A stretch of DNA of 64,000 nt, from assembly GCF_945859705.1 (NCBI RefSeq), contig NC_079136.1:85126867-85190866 (forward strand). The letters are read 5' to 3'. The notes beneath the pieces are model-generated. The model made no database searches. It was not told the DNA's origin and saw only the letters and a program-made list of their open reading frames with translations. Of this stretch, positions 37,360-50,287 are shown piece by piece (the first letter of the stretch is position 1; each line of letters begins with the position of its first letter). This stretch comes from Episyrphus balteatus (taxonomy: Eukaryota; Arthropoda; Insecta; Diptera; Syrphidae). The position numbers and the translations under genes were made by a program.

Positions 37360-37878
37360 GAAAAGAAAAAAAAAATCCCGCAAGACTTAGCGACATTTTT
37401 CACATTTATTGCTCGGTTTTTTTCTCATTCAAAGTGGGTCACCAAACGAGATTTTTATACCAACGTGCGTGCAAGACTACAATTTCTAAAATAAATACTC
37501 GTACATAGAAGGAATCCTTGTCAGTGAAAAAGCTATTAGATACATTGGAGCTGAAAAAAAATTTGGCTGCTTTTTTTTTTAGCTTCTTCTTTCTTTTGTT
37601 TTCACTCGCAGCTGGATATCAGGTGGAGCTAGTTTCAGAGATACACTCCAAGTGCTTTGGCTGGGTTAACATTTCAAACAATTTTTTTTTTTTTGAGTGG
37701 ATGCTGTTGAATGATGAATTAAAGGGTTTGCAAAGGTCTCGAGTATCACTCCTTAACGGTGTTATTTTATAAATTGGAGTACTTAAAAGTGGGCGGTTGG
37801 TTCTCCCTAACAATTAAAAACTTTAAAATTTTTTTTGGACAAGATATTTGATAGAGGTTTTGAACACCAAAAAATAAT
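36785..37878. other. AT-rich region with a (GAAAA)n microsatellite
   Basis: The microsatellite gaaaagaaaagaaaag lies at about 37333-37374. No gene is supported. Confidence 0.4.
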
Positions 37879-38018
37879 GCAGGGACAACTATATTTCTGG
37901 TAAAATTAACCTTATTTCTGGTATATTTAACTTTATTTCTGGTAAAATTAACCTTATTTCTGGTATATCTAACTTTATTTCTGGTTAAATATACTAGAAG
38001 TAAAGTTATCCCTGGCGT
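37879..38018. mobile_element. Small inverted-repeat element carrying a 21-bp minisatellite
   Basis: The ends CAGGGACAACTATATTTCTGG and the inverse of ctagaagtaaagttatccctg are imperfect inverted repeats. Between them about five copies of a 21-bp unit (tttatttctggtaaaattaac type) are in register, reading TRNKVNF/TRNKVKY on the minus strand. CAGGG termini recall hAT ends, but the 8 bp on each side do not match, so the class is open. Confidence 0.5.
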
Positions 38019-39220
38019 TATGTTTTCTCTGTGCAAAGAAAAATTCTACTACTTCTAATCTAGGGTATTAGATGCCGAAAAAAATATTTCCCAAGTCGCT
38101 GGTACCCGGAAAACGGATTAAACAAAAACCTTAATCAGTGGCACGGAGTGTTTACATTTATAGGTATGTAGTTGGAATAGTGGATTCTAAAGTTCTTATA
38201 GTCCTCCACGTACGGTAGGTGTCTCAACGGTAGATAGAGGATTTAGGTTGCGATGCTTCAGTTTTATCCCACACACATGTACCTATACCTTTATCTATCC
38301 ATGTGGTCCTCATCCTCAACCTCAGTTTTCTTCTATTATACTCGTACATATGAATCCGTATATAGTCGTGCAACATTTGGTCGTTTCGTTCCTCCCGAAA
38401 AAAAAAAAAAAAAACTGAAGTACGGAGTATACGAGAAATATTAAATCACGTATATTCATATCTTCATATCCTCTTTGGCTGATGGTGTTGTCACCCAGAG
38501 GTGCTGCCGCATGGCGATGGCACACGTAGCAAATTTGTCACTCAGGCAGCTATGAATGGATGATATTGTTTTTTTTTTTTTTTTTTGAGTCTGTTCTGAG
38601 TCAGAATACGCTGTTTTTCTCACAAACGCGCCGGCAACTTTACTCGCTACCGCCATATCGCCATTCCGTGGTTCGAAAAACTGCGATGGTAAAGTATGTG
38701 TAGATTATATGTAGGTGAGTTCTAGTATTCATCGCGTTATTATACTTTTTTTTTGGTTTGATTTGCATTCGTTTGCTTTTAAACGGATCAGTTTTTATAA
38801 TTCTGAAAGTAATGTTGCTTTTTGTTTTTGAAAAACTACAGATCTGTGAAAAAACACGTATGAGGCAATGCAAGAGAAAATTTTCCCACCCGTAACAATA
38901 ATAACTCAATATTATTTTTGTGTTATAGAACTATACCTATATTTTTGTGTAGGAATCCAAACGATGATGAAAATTTTAATTTAATTCGTAAAAAGTAAAA
39001 AAAACACTTCACTCTACAATCATTCCTTTTTTGTCAAACCCGTGACAGAACAAAGTACCCAATTTGTTTGTTTTGTCCCACCCGTGACAGAACAAAGTGC
39101 CCCATTTGTTTAAAAATAAAATGCATGACTATACTTAAAATTTTACAAAATTTATAACAGAGTATTTTTTATTTGATTTTATAGGTAAGAAATTTATTAA
39201 AAAAGCTTACAAAATAATAT
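38019..39220. other. AT-rich region, no gene supported
   Basis: cccgtgacagaacaaagt occurs twice (about 39040 and 39081). No convincing coding exon is visible. Confidence 0.35.
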
Positions 39221-39224
39221 AAAA

Positions 39225-40250
39225 TACTAGCTGATCCGGCGAACTTCGTTTCGCTTCTTCTGCTATTTACTTCCAATTTTGGAGTGTGTCAATCTTTTCC
39301 AAAAAAAAAATCGGATCACAGCATCAAATATAGGTCTTTATAAAAAATAAAAGAATGTTTTTTGATCGTATTATCAAGATTGATTTCTTCAGGCTTAAAG
39401 GAAATGACAGAGCATAAGTTTCATATGAGTTGGAAAACTAACTTTTTTGAACCCCTTGAAAACAATATAATTCGTTATTTTAACGCATAAGGCTATAACA
39501 CTGCATACTCTCATTTTGGTTATACTCCTCCACAGATTTTGGCTTCGTTTGGTTTCTTATTTGCGCCAAGTAGCAAAATCGAAAATGACAAAAATCGGTT
39601 GTGCTATACTCGTGTAGAAATTCAAATTGGTAAGACTAAAATTTGTAATTTAATGAAAATAAATATTGGTAGATTCTCAGACTTAGACGATATGCAGACA
39701 AAATTTCATAAAAATCGTTGCAAAAAAAAATTTAAGAAAAAAATTTTGAGTGGACCACCCTAACCATTTAGTGGTTTTAATAAATAGATGTTGGCCAATT
39801 CTCAGACCTACTTGATATACACAAAAAATTTTGTAAAAATCGTTCCAAAAAGATATAAACAAAAATTGGCTGGACCACCCTAACAATTTAGAGGTATGAA
39901 AAACAGATGTTGGCCGACTCTCAGACCTATCCGATAAGCACACAAAATTTCTTTAAAATCGGTAGAGCCGTTTGGGAGGAGTTTGGTAACAAACAAATTC
40001 TTAATTGACATGTAAAATCAAAGTTTGATAGATTCTATTGTTCCATTTTCCATTTTGATTTTTCAAAACAACAAAAAATTTAATCCAAAAATTATTTTTG
40101 TGTATCTACATTTTTTTCTATGTTTATACAAAAGTTACTGAAATCTCTTTGTACAAAAAAATTCGTTGTAATCGGTTGCGTAGTTTACGAGAAATTCACA
40201 CATTCAGAAATGTTTCTGATTTGCCGAACCTTCTTATATAAGTGTCTGTG
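39225..40250 (+). mobile_element. Dispersed arthropod-type repeat with internal ~120-bp tandem units
   Basis: The head actagctgatccggcgaact and the body motif aaaatcggtagagccgtttg resemble a repeat class common in insect genomes; I cannot name the family. Inside, tctcagac recurs at 39675, 39800 and 39919 (125 and 119 bp apart), each time near an aaaatcgtt motif; the first two copies are also followed by ggaccaccctaac. The tail includes taatcggttgcgtagtttac. It is non-coding. Confidence 0.55.
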
Positions 40251-42330
40251 AGAGGTTTAGGATTTTTTGGCTATTACCTATTCGAGTTTTTAGAATAAAA
40301 AGGTTATGCTGTCTTAGGAAGGTTACAGAGCTTACAAAACTTACAAAAAACTTATTTTTTGTAACATTTACGGTTCTAAAATAAAACCCTATATCGATCA
40401 AAAAGCAAAATCTTAAAAACTCAAACTCGTATGAGAAGGGCTTAGAAAAAAATGTAGAAAAAATGAAAATCTACAGAGTCAACTTAAATATTTTACCAAA
40501 ACATCAGCTTTTAGAAAAACGTATTTTTTTGACTTTTTACCAATTTTTTTTTTAATGATAGCTCTGAGCGAAAACAAAGGCTGTAAAAAAAAACATTTTT
40601 TTAGTTAATTGTTTTTCCATTACAAATTTAAAAAATATTCATAAAACAGTAGTAATAAAATTGCAATAAAAAAATTTTGAATATAAAAAAAAATTATTAC
40701 AATTCTTTATAATAAAAAATTTTCTGCACTGAAAAAAAATGCAATGCAATATTTGTGCATTAAACATTTTTTTAAATATCTGTCGTATTTCTTACAATTT
40801 TGACTATTTGGCCCTGAATAAGGTGCAATATTATAGTTGAAATAACTACTGTATGGTCAAATAGTTAAAATTATAAGAAATTCGAGGAATTATGTACATA
40901 TTAAAAAAATATTTAATGCTCACAAAATCATTCCAGAATTTTTCGAATTTTTTTTTCATATTTTTGCAACACTTAATTTTAAACTATATCCTCCATCTCC
41001 TGTTTTTCATACATTTTGTTCTGTTTTTTTTTTTTCTTCTTTGCTGTTTTAATTTGTCCTTTTAGGTCCTTTCTGGTGTGTTTCCTCTTCATCGTCGTCG
41101 TCGTCGTTCTCACATGACAAATGTGATGTTTTCGTTTTGTACAAAGTTTTCCATCAAAAGTAAATGTATGTCCATTACGGTTCGGTGAAAATGGTGACTT
41201 TATTTATTCAGTAAAACTTAAGTGAAGCAAGCGAACTGGGTACAAGGGGCAAGTGCAGCTTGTAACTTTTTCATATATACCTAAATGCGGGAATATATTA
41301 AAAAAAAAAAGACCCCCCTTAACACTTTGAATAAAATGTCGGAAACAGCAATGTAGAAATTGTCCTTTGCCCTGTCCGTCGTCGTCATCCTCATCGTCAT
41401 CCTTATCGTCATAATATTCGTTGTCGTCGATTTTATCCCCAAAGAGTTTCTTTCAAGCTTTATACAATATATCTTTTTTTTTTCGTCATTTTACTTTCCA
41501 TCTGATCATACACATATGACTCGTTGTGGCTGTTGCTGAGTCAAAGGTCGGATGGTAGAGTGACACAAAGTTTTGCACTTCGCTGAACTGCTATAAGGGT
41601 TTTTATACACTCTGCCCGATTCTTGTCTATATAGAGGGTGCTTCAGTTGGATAAAGGACCCCCTTTTGGTTTCCGGGATTAGTTACAGTTATACAGAAGT
41701 ATTTTTTTTCGGGATAGATGAATTAAAGGTGGAAAATCGTGTGTTATCATTCAATGTATGTGTGGCGGATGTTTTTGGAGTTTTGAATTTCTAAAAAAGC
41801 GGAAACTGGTATAGGTATAATGCTTTTATTAATTTTGGTTAATTTATTGCTTATGATGGTACTTTTGGAAATTAGAAAAGGAAACAAAAAAAAAGGTTTA
41901 GACATATACATTATATATTATTATATTTTATATTATTTTTGTGAGCGATTTTTGCTGACAATTTTACGGTAATCTGAATATCTTCGTTCTTAGATATGTA
42001 TAAACAATTTTTAAAATTTTAAAACATATTTTTTCAGGTTCTTTGCATTATTTTTGAACCACACAATCTAATTCGTACGACCACAACATATATTAGACAT
42101 GAATTAAATTTAAGTTAAAAAAAAATTGCGTATACACCCCAGTGACTAAACTATTTTCGAAAATATATTAAATTGGGAAATACGATCAAACTAGTTTAAT
42201 GACTATTTTTGAGTAGACTATCATAATTATTTTTTGCACACTAACTATTCTTTTGTATGCTTCAAATTTATAAAATTCATTCATTCGAGGTTGTGGTGCA
42301 CAAAAACGTAATATAATGAAATTACAAATA
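40251..42330. other. AT-rich region with cgt/cat trinucleotide runs
   Basis: Imperfect (CGT)n runs lie near 41090-41110 and 41365-41430. No open frame of interest was found. Confidence 0.4.
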
Positions 42331-42589
42331 CACTGAGCGAAACAAAGCTAATATTTTAAAAACTGGATGCGATAGAACTTTTTTTAATTTTTTATTACAG
42401 TCATAGGTGCAGCTATCAGCTATTTTAGGCTTATTCATTCTACCGAACACCCTGTATTTAAAAGATTACTAATATACAAAAAAAAAAAAAATTGGTATGC
42501 TATTCAAAATAGACACATAAACAAGTTTCAAAAAATTAAATATTAGTTTTTCAAATAAAATATGAATACAAATTTTCGTTGGAGACTGT

Positions 42590-42800
42590 TGTAACGTTTA
42601 CGAACTAATCAGAAATGAAAAAAACGGTTCTATGACAGGTACCACAAATTACGGTAAAACAAATATTTTTTACTTTAAAAGTAGATACAATCTTGTTTGT
42701 CAAACACAAATTTTTAAATCAAAATCGTTAGAGCCGTTTTTGAGAAAAGTTAGTTTTATTTTAAACTTCGTAGTTAATGGTTTTTGGAGGGGAAATTGAA
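42590..42800 (+). repeat. Dispersed repeat R, partial copy
   Basis: It shares acggttctatgacaggtacc, tcaaaatcgttagagccgtt and the gttaatggtttttgga region with 62085-62345. This family is also represented at 25316-25560. It is non-coding. Confidence 0.6.
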
Positions 42801-45455
42801 ACATTTTTGTTGCAACCAAAGTTAACTGTATTTTCCATATGACTAAAATCAAAAAGGTTGTTTTCTCTAAAAAGGGCTGAAATGATTATGATTACAATAC
42901 ATATACAGTGAAAAATCAGATCCTCTAAAGATCCGTTTTCTTGCTTTGCCAAAAAAAATTTAAAAAAAAACATTTTTTTTGATTTTTTGAAAATAGTCCA
43001 ATGAATATTTTTGAAACTTTGATTTTTAAGAGAAGATTTTCTTTCAATGGTATACCAAATTTTTTTTGATCATTTTTTATAAATTTCATATACAGGGTGT
43101 CCCAAGAGTCAAAGTCACAACGAAAATGGTAGGTGGTGAAATTTATCAAAAAATTATTTTTTTAGCTCATCTGCATCAATTTTAAAACAAATGTCACTTT
43201 TTTGCCTAACTTACTACTCAAAAATTATACAAGACCCTTAGTTCAATGAACAGTAGTGTACAAAAATGCACTACGATACTTCGGTAAGTTACGTGAAAAG
43301 TTAGTGTGTTTACTTTTCAATACGGTATAACATTGTTAAGAATATTCCATAAATAATGGAAACAAAAATGTTTTTCTTAAAAAATCCGACTTTTTTATTA
43401 GGTAATTTTTCTATATATCCCAGTAATTTAAGGCGTTTTAAATCCCTATCTGCAGAAAAATTCTTATTGAGCTGAATTTTGGTATACAGCTTAATGACGG
43501 CGTTGTAATGAAGATGTGAAAAATCGACATCGTGCCGGCGCGCAAAAGAGCTTCAAACCTGTGCTGTGTCATAAAATGATAAAAGAATAACAGTGATTTT
43601 ACCTATCATCTAAAGAAATAATATTGATTTAAAAAATTAAGCGGGCCAAATGGGAGAGAAGCGCGGGAAGATTTTATACGCCAAATTGTGTAGACTTCAA
43701 GAAACAATAAAATGCCAACGCCAAGTCCTTTTGTTTTTGAGGCCAAACCAATTATACAAAATAAAAACATTACAAGATGAATATAAAAAAAAACTTGATA
43801 TTTCAACATTTTTGTTGAAAATTACAAAAAGAAAGTATTTTTGAGAACTTATAAAAGTTTTAATTTTTGGTTTTAGAGCAATTAATCTTAATCATCATAT
43901 TCAAATTTTAAAACTACATAAGTGACATGTACTGTACCTACATACGTTTAGCTTTGACAACAACTCACATCATTCGCTTAAGTTCCGTTAAATTTTACAA
44001 AATTCTCTTTGGATTTTTAAACACGAACTTTTCCTATTCGTCCAGGTGCTACGATAGCGGTATTATTACCTTTCAAATATTTTAGGATTAAGAGAGTACA
44101 TTGGAAAATTAGGTTATTCTTATAAACCGCAACAGAATTTGGTTGCAAGGCAATAAATAGAAAAGTTCTCATATTATCTTCTTCTTTGCTCATGAGTCAT
44201 GACTTTTCTTACCAAAATCTTGACTAATATTTGCAATAATGCTCTCCACAAATCCGTATATTTCCTGATCACGGATCATATATTAAATCTATTCAGTATC
44301 AAATATCAGTCAGCCTCCATTATTGAGTTAATATCAAAACGATTATATGTACTAATCCAACCAACTATGCTCCTATACAACATTCAATCTCACAAATTGT
44401 TGCCGTTATTCAATCGAAATCCAACATCAGTTATTAAAATAATTCATCGAATTTGGTTTATGTAATCGTATGTGTATGTTGAAACTATATTCTCGTACAT
44501 TATTACTACGAAACACAATGTAATTGATAGGAAGATGTCTCCACCTTATATGAGTATGTGCGACCTTTCAAAGCGACTCATCAACAAGAAAACGTGAAAA
44601 AAGATTTATGTGTGTGAAATGAGTAATGACAATGAATGATGATGATTGCAAGGACAATTACAAATGATTGATGTAAGGACATTTGTTATATGAAGTAATC
44701 TAGATGGGAATGGTGTGATGTCTTTTATCTTTGTTTAACATACTCCTTATATGAATGTCATTTGTCGAGCATGCAAAAAAAAAAAAAAAAAAACACAAAA
44801 GTGTAGGTTAAGCTAAGATAAATTTATTTGTACCTAATGGACATTTGATTTCTCAAAGCCTTTCGACCTTGTTCGAATATATAATGACTCAATTTTAGTA
44901 TTTTATTTGAATTTTTATTTGAATGCAATATTAATTTAAAGTATTCTGTTTTTTTTTTTATTTTTGCAAGTTTTTGGAAAATCGAAGAAGAAAGAGCACT
45001 TTTGTATAAGTTGCGTCTAAGTTCTATTTTTCTTGTGATAATCATTTTTGTATATGAAAAAGGATTTATATCCAAACGGATGGGTCTATTGGGTTGGAAC
45101 TTGGTAAGTAGCATCTTTTGGAGACTCACACCTTCTCAGAAGACAAATGAAGACTTTGATGCGGTTCGGAAGTTTTACTAAAAGATTAAAAGGAAATCCC
45201 AGGAATACAATACAGACAGAAGCCTGCGAAAACTAACAAAAAAAAACATTGTAATGGAGTCGCAAAGGTAAGAGCAATGGGGATCCAAGACGGTGCACGT
45301 CAACACATCCGTCGTCCAGATTTGGATGAAGTCAAAAAAGTTATATCCAAAATTAAGTTCAAATAGCAGGCAAGTTGGCCTGCTCAAACTCAGAATATGA
45401 AATTTTTGCAATGTTTGCGCAAACTTCCGAAGTCGTTCGGCAACAAATCAATAGG
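42801..45455. other. AT-rich region, no gene supported
   Basis: An atacagggtgtccc motif, frequent at insect repeat ends, occurs at 43091, and its inverse (acaccctgtat) near 42447. Open frames are short and A/T-driven. Confidence 0.35.
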
Positions 45456-45459
45456 TTCT

Positions 45460-45660
45460 TTTCATATCAGTGTGGGCTTAGACCAGGAAATTCGACCAGA
45501 GACATTATACCGCAGATCTTCGAAAAAACTCACTTGTCATCAATTATAAGTTAGCACAATTACAATTAGGTACTATTAGGTACTATTACCTATAAAACGA
45601 GCTGTATAGAGCAATGTATAGTTGCCCTATCAAACCTAAGAAGAGGCAGAAAAATCATCT
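45460..45660 (+). pseudogene. Decayed LINE reverse transcriptase remnant
   Basis: A stretch reading QCGLRPGNSTRDII matches the conserved RT motif (Q-C/H-G-F-R-x-G-x-S-T) of non-LTR elements. About 60 bp further, in another frame, NELYRAM resembles the next conserved block of RTE-like elements. Stops and frame changes separate them. Only fragments remain, so clade assignment is tentative. Confidence 0.4.
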
Positions 45661-46209
45661 TTTGTGGAACAAAAATAGCTAGCTCTAACGTAATCCCTTA
45701 TAAGCATCTTTCGTAGAAAAATGGCACTTGTTTTTTGGATAAGAGCTAATGTTATCTTTGATTCCAAAATAATGTTGAAAGTTGAACCTATCCAAAGTCA
45801 TCCACTGATGATATTGTTATAACCACCTACAGACACTCTTCGAAGTAACCCTTTGCGAAATCATCAAAAGAGGACTGACGGTCACAATTCAATGGTGATT
45901 ATCGGTGGGTCTAAATAAATATCAACTCAACGCACACAATTTAACGCAAACCCTATATATTTTACAAAAAAACTATTTTTCTTTATACCTCAGTATCATG
46001 GTTCTTTTTCATATGAGACAAATGTAAGCTTAAATTCAAGGGATGGAATGAAAAATTTGTGAAAAAGACTTGGTGAGGCTTTCTGTGGTACGGAGTTAGT
46101 GAGCTTTTCTTGGGCTACAATAAGCATTAAGTGTCCAAAAATACGTGACTGATAACCTCAAACAAAATGCGGTGCCAACCAATCAATGATTTGGTCCACA
46201 GACTACACT

Positions 46210-46945
46210 AGTTTACAAAAAAATAAAAAATTTTTGGACACCAAATGCCGTTATAATTTTTGTATAGATATGAGCCAACTCGAAAATCTTATCTAAAAAT
46301 ATATTTATGGATGGGTTTTCGAGATATGATTTTTCAAAGTTTTTTGTCGTTGTTTTTTCCAGCCTACTTAGTATTCGGGCTATACCTTGAGCAATAAACG
46401 ACTTATCTGAACAGAAAAGCCGGCGCCTGAAAGCTGAGTAAATAAGCAACAAATACTAGAACAACTTTTCTGGGTCAATCCACACTCCAGTTATTAATTT
46501 AAGAGCAATGCAATGTATTAAAACATTTAAAAAAATTGATTTTTTAAAAATCTTACTTTTTGAGTTTTTGTCTATAACTTGAAAAGCAAGCCGAATTTGA
46601 AAATTTTTATTAAGTAATTTTTTTGTAAATAATTAAATTTCCTATCGATATGTATTCTTTTAAAAAAGTTTTAAATTGAAATATTGTAAAAAACTTAAGA
46701 AAAACTATTCAAAAAAGAGAAAAAAACGAAATTTTTGATGTGTTTACTAAATGGTCTGTTTTTATCATTTGAGCATTTACAGATATTCAACATGTAAAGG
46801 AGAAAAGAAGATACCTTATCTTTCAACATAATGGTAACTAAACTTGAATACGGCTAAAATTGGATAAAATATGGACTTTCAAAATCTAGTATTTTTGGTC
46901 TTTTTGAACCATTTTTCTTTAACACATATTTTAAAAAACGGTGTT
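46210..46945 (+). repeat. Left arm of a large palindromic element
   Basis: This is inverted, at roughly 80-90 percent by eye, relative to 47195-47321 joined to 50283-50975. Matching landmarks are ataaacgacttatctgaaca (46395), gtctataacttgaaaagcaa (46569), gtctgtttttatcatttgag (46754), aacatgtaaaggag (46789) and acttgaatacggctaaaa (46842). Confidence 0.8.
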
Positions 46946-47321
46946 TAGCAGTGGTTTTGTTGTATACATTTTTTATTTAAAATTACTTTTTGTCATTAAT
47001 TTAAACCATAACACTACTAAATGCAAGAAATATTTTTAAACTTATAAAATATAAAACTTTAAAACAAATAGTAAATCTATTTTCATTTGATACATTTTAT
47101 AAAATAAAAAAATAGTTTCGGGATATAACATGACATTATTTTTTAGAAAATAGGGGTATATAATTATTAAAATATCCGAATCCTAATTACAACTTCTAAA
47201 ATGTGTTGAAGAAAAATTGTTGATTTTGAAAGTCCAAAAGTACTAGATTTTTAGCCGTATTCAAGTTTTGTGGCCATTATTTTGAAAGATAAAGTATCTT
47301 CTTCTCTCCTTTACATGTTGA

Positions 47322-50188
47322 CCAAATATTGACATATATTACCAAAATGTAAATGGACTTCGGACAAAGACCAATAAGATCTACAAAAATGCAAACAATC
47401 TTCCTCACGACGTCATTATACTGACTGAAACTTGGCTGAATAATTCTATTCTCGACTCTGAGCTTTTGGATACCTCCTATCAAGTCTTTAGACGTGATCG
47501 TCACCATTTGGACGATTCCAACACTGTAGGAGGTGGAATACTTTTTGCAATAAAAAACTCACTTATTGGATGCGTGATCAACGACTTTAGATCAGCCAAT
47601 ATTGAAGCTTTGGGCATGAAAATTCAACTTGACTCTGGAAATTTATTCATTATAGCAGCGTACATTCCTCCGAATTCTAATACAGAAATTTATGAAAAAT
47701 TGAATGACTGCATAGAAAGTATCTATGTGCTTTTGGAACCTGAAGATGAAATTTTGATTGTAGGTGACTTTAACCTACCAAACCTAGATTGGGTTAAAAT
47801 TGATGACGATAACTTCTACGTTCCCGTAAATGCATCGAACTCAACTGAAATTTCTTTAATTGTCATCGTGTGGACTAAGCCAGTTTAACGGAGTGACTAA
47901 TAGTTTAGGAAGAACACTAGACTTAATATTTTTCTGTGATACCGTAAGCGCCGAAACTGCAGTCTTAGCCTCGACTGTTAAGCTAACAGACGAAGATCGA
48001 CATCATCCTGCTTTAGATATTGCGCTTAATCTAAACTTATCTTCTCCTCACCATAACTCTATAAACGAACTCGAATTTAATTTTAGTAAATGTAATTATA
48101 TAGAACTTTTTAATTTATTATGTACCATTGACTGGAATCAATTATTTTCTAGTTGCAATATTAATGATATGTGTAACCTTTTTTATGTTACACTCTTTGA
48201 TTGCTTTTGTAAGACAATTCCACTTAAAAGAGGACGTGGCAAATCTAATGTTCCACCATGGTTTGACTTACATCTTAAAAACTTAAAAAATAAAAGAAAC
48301 AAAGCCTGGGTAAAATATAATAGTACAAGAACCGATGAAGATCTTGAAACATTCTTAATTATAAAACAATTATTTGCAGAACACTCAAATTCTTTATACG
48401 AAAATTATATCTCTAAAATTGAACGTGATCTAAAATCAAATCCTGATAATTTTTGGAAATTTGTTAATTGTAAGAAAGAAACTAGCGGCTACCCAAACTC
48501 TATGAAAAATTCATCGTCAACTAGTCATGAACCCGAGGTTATCTCAAATATGTTTGCAAGCTTCTTTAAAGAAGCTTTCGAAGATTCAAATTCAGAGAAC
48601 CCTTCTTACTTTTCTTCGGCTGAGGTGAATTTCCCTCACTTAAATTCTATAAATTTTGATATAAACTACCGTTGCACAAAGTATAATAAAACTGGATGAG
48701 TGTTTCAGTCCAGGCCCTGATGGTGTGCCATCCTCTATTTTAAAAAAATGTGTTTCTTATTTGTCATATCCGTTATGTGTTCTCTTTAATAAGTCTTTAG
48801 AAAGTTCTCTTTTTCCTAATATCTGGAAAAGTGCATTCATTATTCCTGTGCACAAGAAAGGTCCTAAAAACGAAATAATGAACTACCGACCTATAGCTAA
48901 ATTATCTGTGATACCAAAACTGTTTGAGTCAATTGTATGTAATGTACTTACCTTTAACTGTACGTCAATTATTTGTGATCAACAACATGGATTCGTCAAA
49001 AAAAAGTCTACCGTCACTAATTTATTTAACTTCACGTCCTTTTGTTTAGATGTTTTTGAAAAACGTGGGCAAGTCGATTGTGTATTCACTGACTTTAGTA
49101 AAGCCTTTGACAAGCTGTGTCATAAAACATTAATATTAAAATTAAGCAATCTTGGATTCAATAATAGTTTTTTAAATTGGATATCCTCGTATCTAAAAAA
49201 TAGGCTTTATAGTGTTGTATTTCGTAATATGTGTTCGAACCAATTTGTCGTCAATTCAGTTGTTCCTCAGGGTAGCCATTTAGGCCCAATTTTATTTATT
49301 TTATTTATAAATGACTTGGTTTCGATCATTAAAAATTCGTCCGTCCTTATTTATGCTGATGACATTAAGCTTTTCAAAAGTATTAAATGTACTTCTGACT
49401 GTTTACTCTTACAAGAAGACTTAATTTTATTTAGGGAATGGTGCAATAAAAATCGTCTTGTTCTTAATGTCGACAAGTGTAAAACTATGAGTTTTACACG
49501 CAAAATAGTCCCGTTTGTTTTTAATTATTCGTTTGATTCATGTCACTTAAGTAAAGTCCCCGTGTTTTCAGACTTAGGAGTTATTCTTGATCCTGAGCTA
49601 ACATTTATAGATCATTTAAACTACATTATAAAAAAAGCTAATAAAATACTAGGATTTATAAAGAGATTTGCTCGCGATTTCCGCGACCATTATGTGCTAA
49701 AATTGCTCTTTGTTTCTTTTGTAAGACCAATACTCGAATATAGCTGTGTAGTGTGGTCACCTTACTATGCCACTCATATAACAAGACTTGAAGCAATACA
49801 GAGAAGGTTTTCGCGTTTCTGTCTTCGTTTTCTTCCTTGGTCACATGATAATTTACTTCCCCCTTACTCTCAAAGACTCAAATTAATAAATCTTCCTTCA
49901 CTTACTGACCATAGAAAGTATTTGCAGTTTTGTTTTATTGTTGGAATTATTAATGGGTCAATATCATCCCCATCGGTTCTAAGTCGGTTAAATTTCAGTT
50001 ATAGTCGCACAAGTATAAGGTTACGCCAACCATTGTGCCTCATTTTTAGTAGATCGAACTATGGTGCAAATAGCCCCCTCAATCAATTGATAATAATATT
50101 CAATAAACTTTACTTTTGTATCGAGTCTGTAAATGACAATTTTAAATGCATTAAATTCAAAACTATGTTTTTCAATAGCTTAGAGTAA
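47322..50188 (+). pseudogene. LINE ORF2: endonuclease plus reverse transcriptase, two frameshifts
   Basis: The endonuclease domain (47322 to about 47860) has YYQNVNGLRTK, ILTETWL, AAYIPP and IVGDFNLPNLDW, motifs of APE-type LINE endonucleases. A frameshift near 47855-47865 moves the frame to about 48690 (GRTLDLIF, RHHPALDI, then a linker). A second near 48665-48695 moves it to the RT frame. The RT (from about 48700) shows FSPGPDGVPS, FIIPVHKKG, NYRPIAKLSV, QHGFVKKKSTVTNL, the first catalytic Asp in FTDFSKAFDK, the PQGSHLGPILF motif, and the catalytic YADD in LIYADDIKLF. The C-terminus is complete, ending 50188. It resembles proteins labelled mobile element jockey RNA-directed DNA polymerase. 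It is inactive as it stands. Confidence 0.9.
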
Positions 50189-50287
50189 TTAATTTAGATT
50201 TAAGTATTATGTATATATCTATAAGTATATTCACGTTAGTATTTAACGAATTGAAATAAATAAAATAAAATAAAATAAAATAAATAA
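47322..50287 (+). mobile_element. 5'-truncated Jockey-superfamily LINE
   Basis: The element inserted into the right arm of the palindrome. It begins abruptly at the endonuclease N-terminus (IDIYYQNVNGLRTK), so ORF1 and the 5' region are missing. It ends with a 3' untranslated stretch and a (TAAAA)n tail at about 50255-50283. Comparison with the intact arm suggests a target duplication of only about 3 bp (tga), or blunt joining by microhomology. Confidence 0.88.

Noticed and set aside
37879..38018. hAT element call from CAGGG ends
   Set aside because: The expected 8-bp target duplication is absent, so superfamily is left open.
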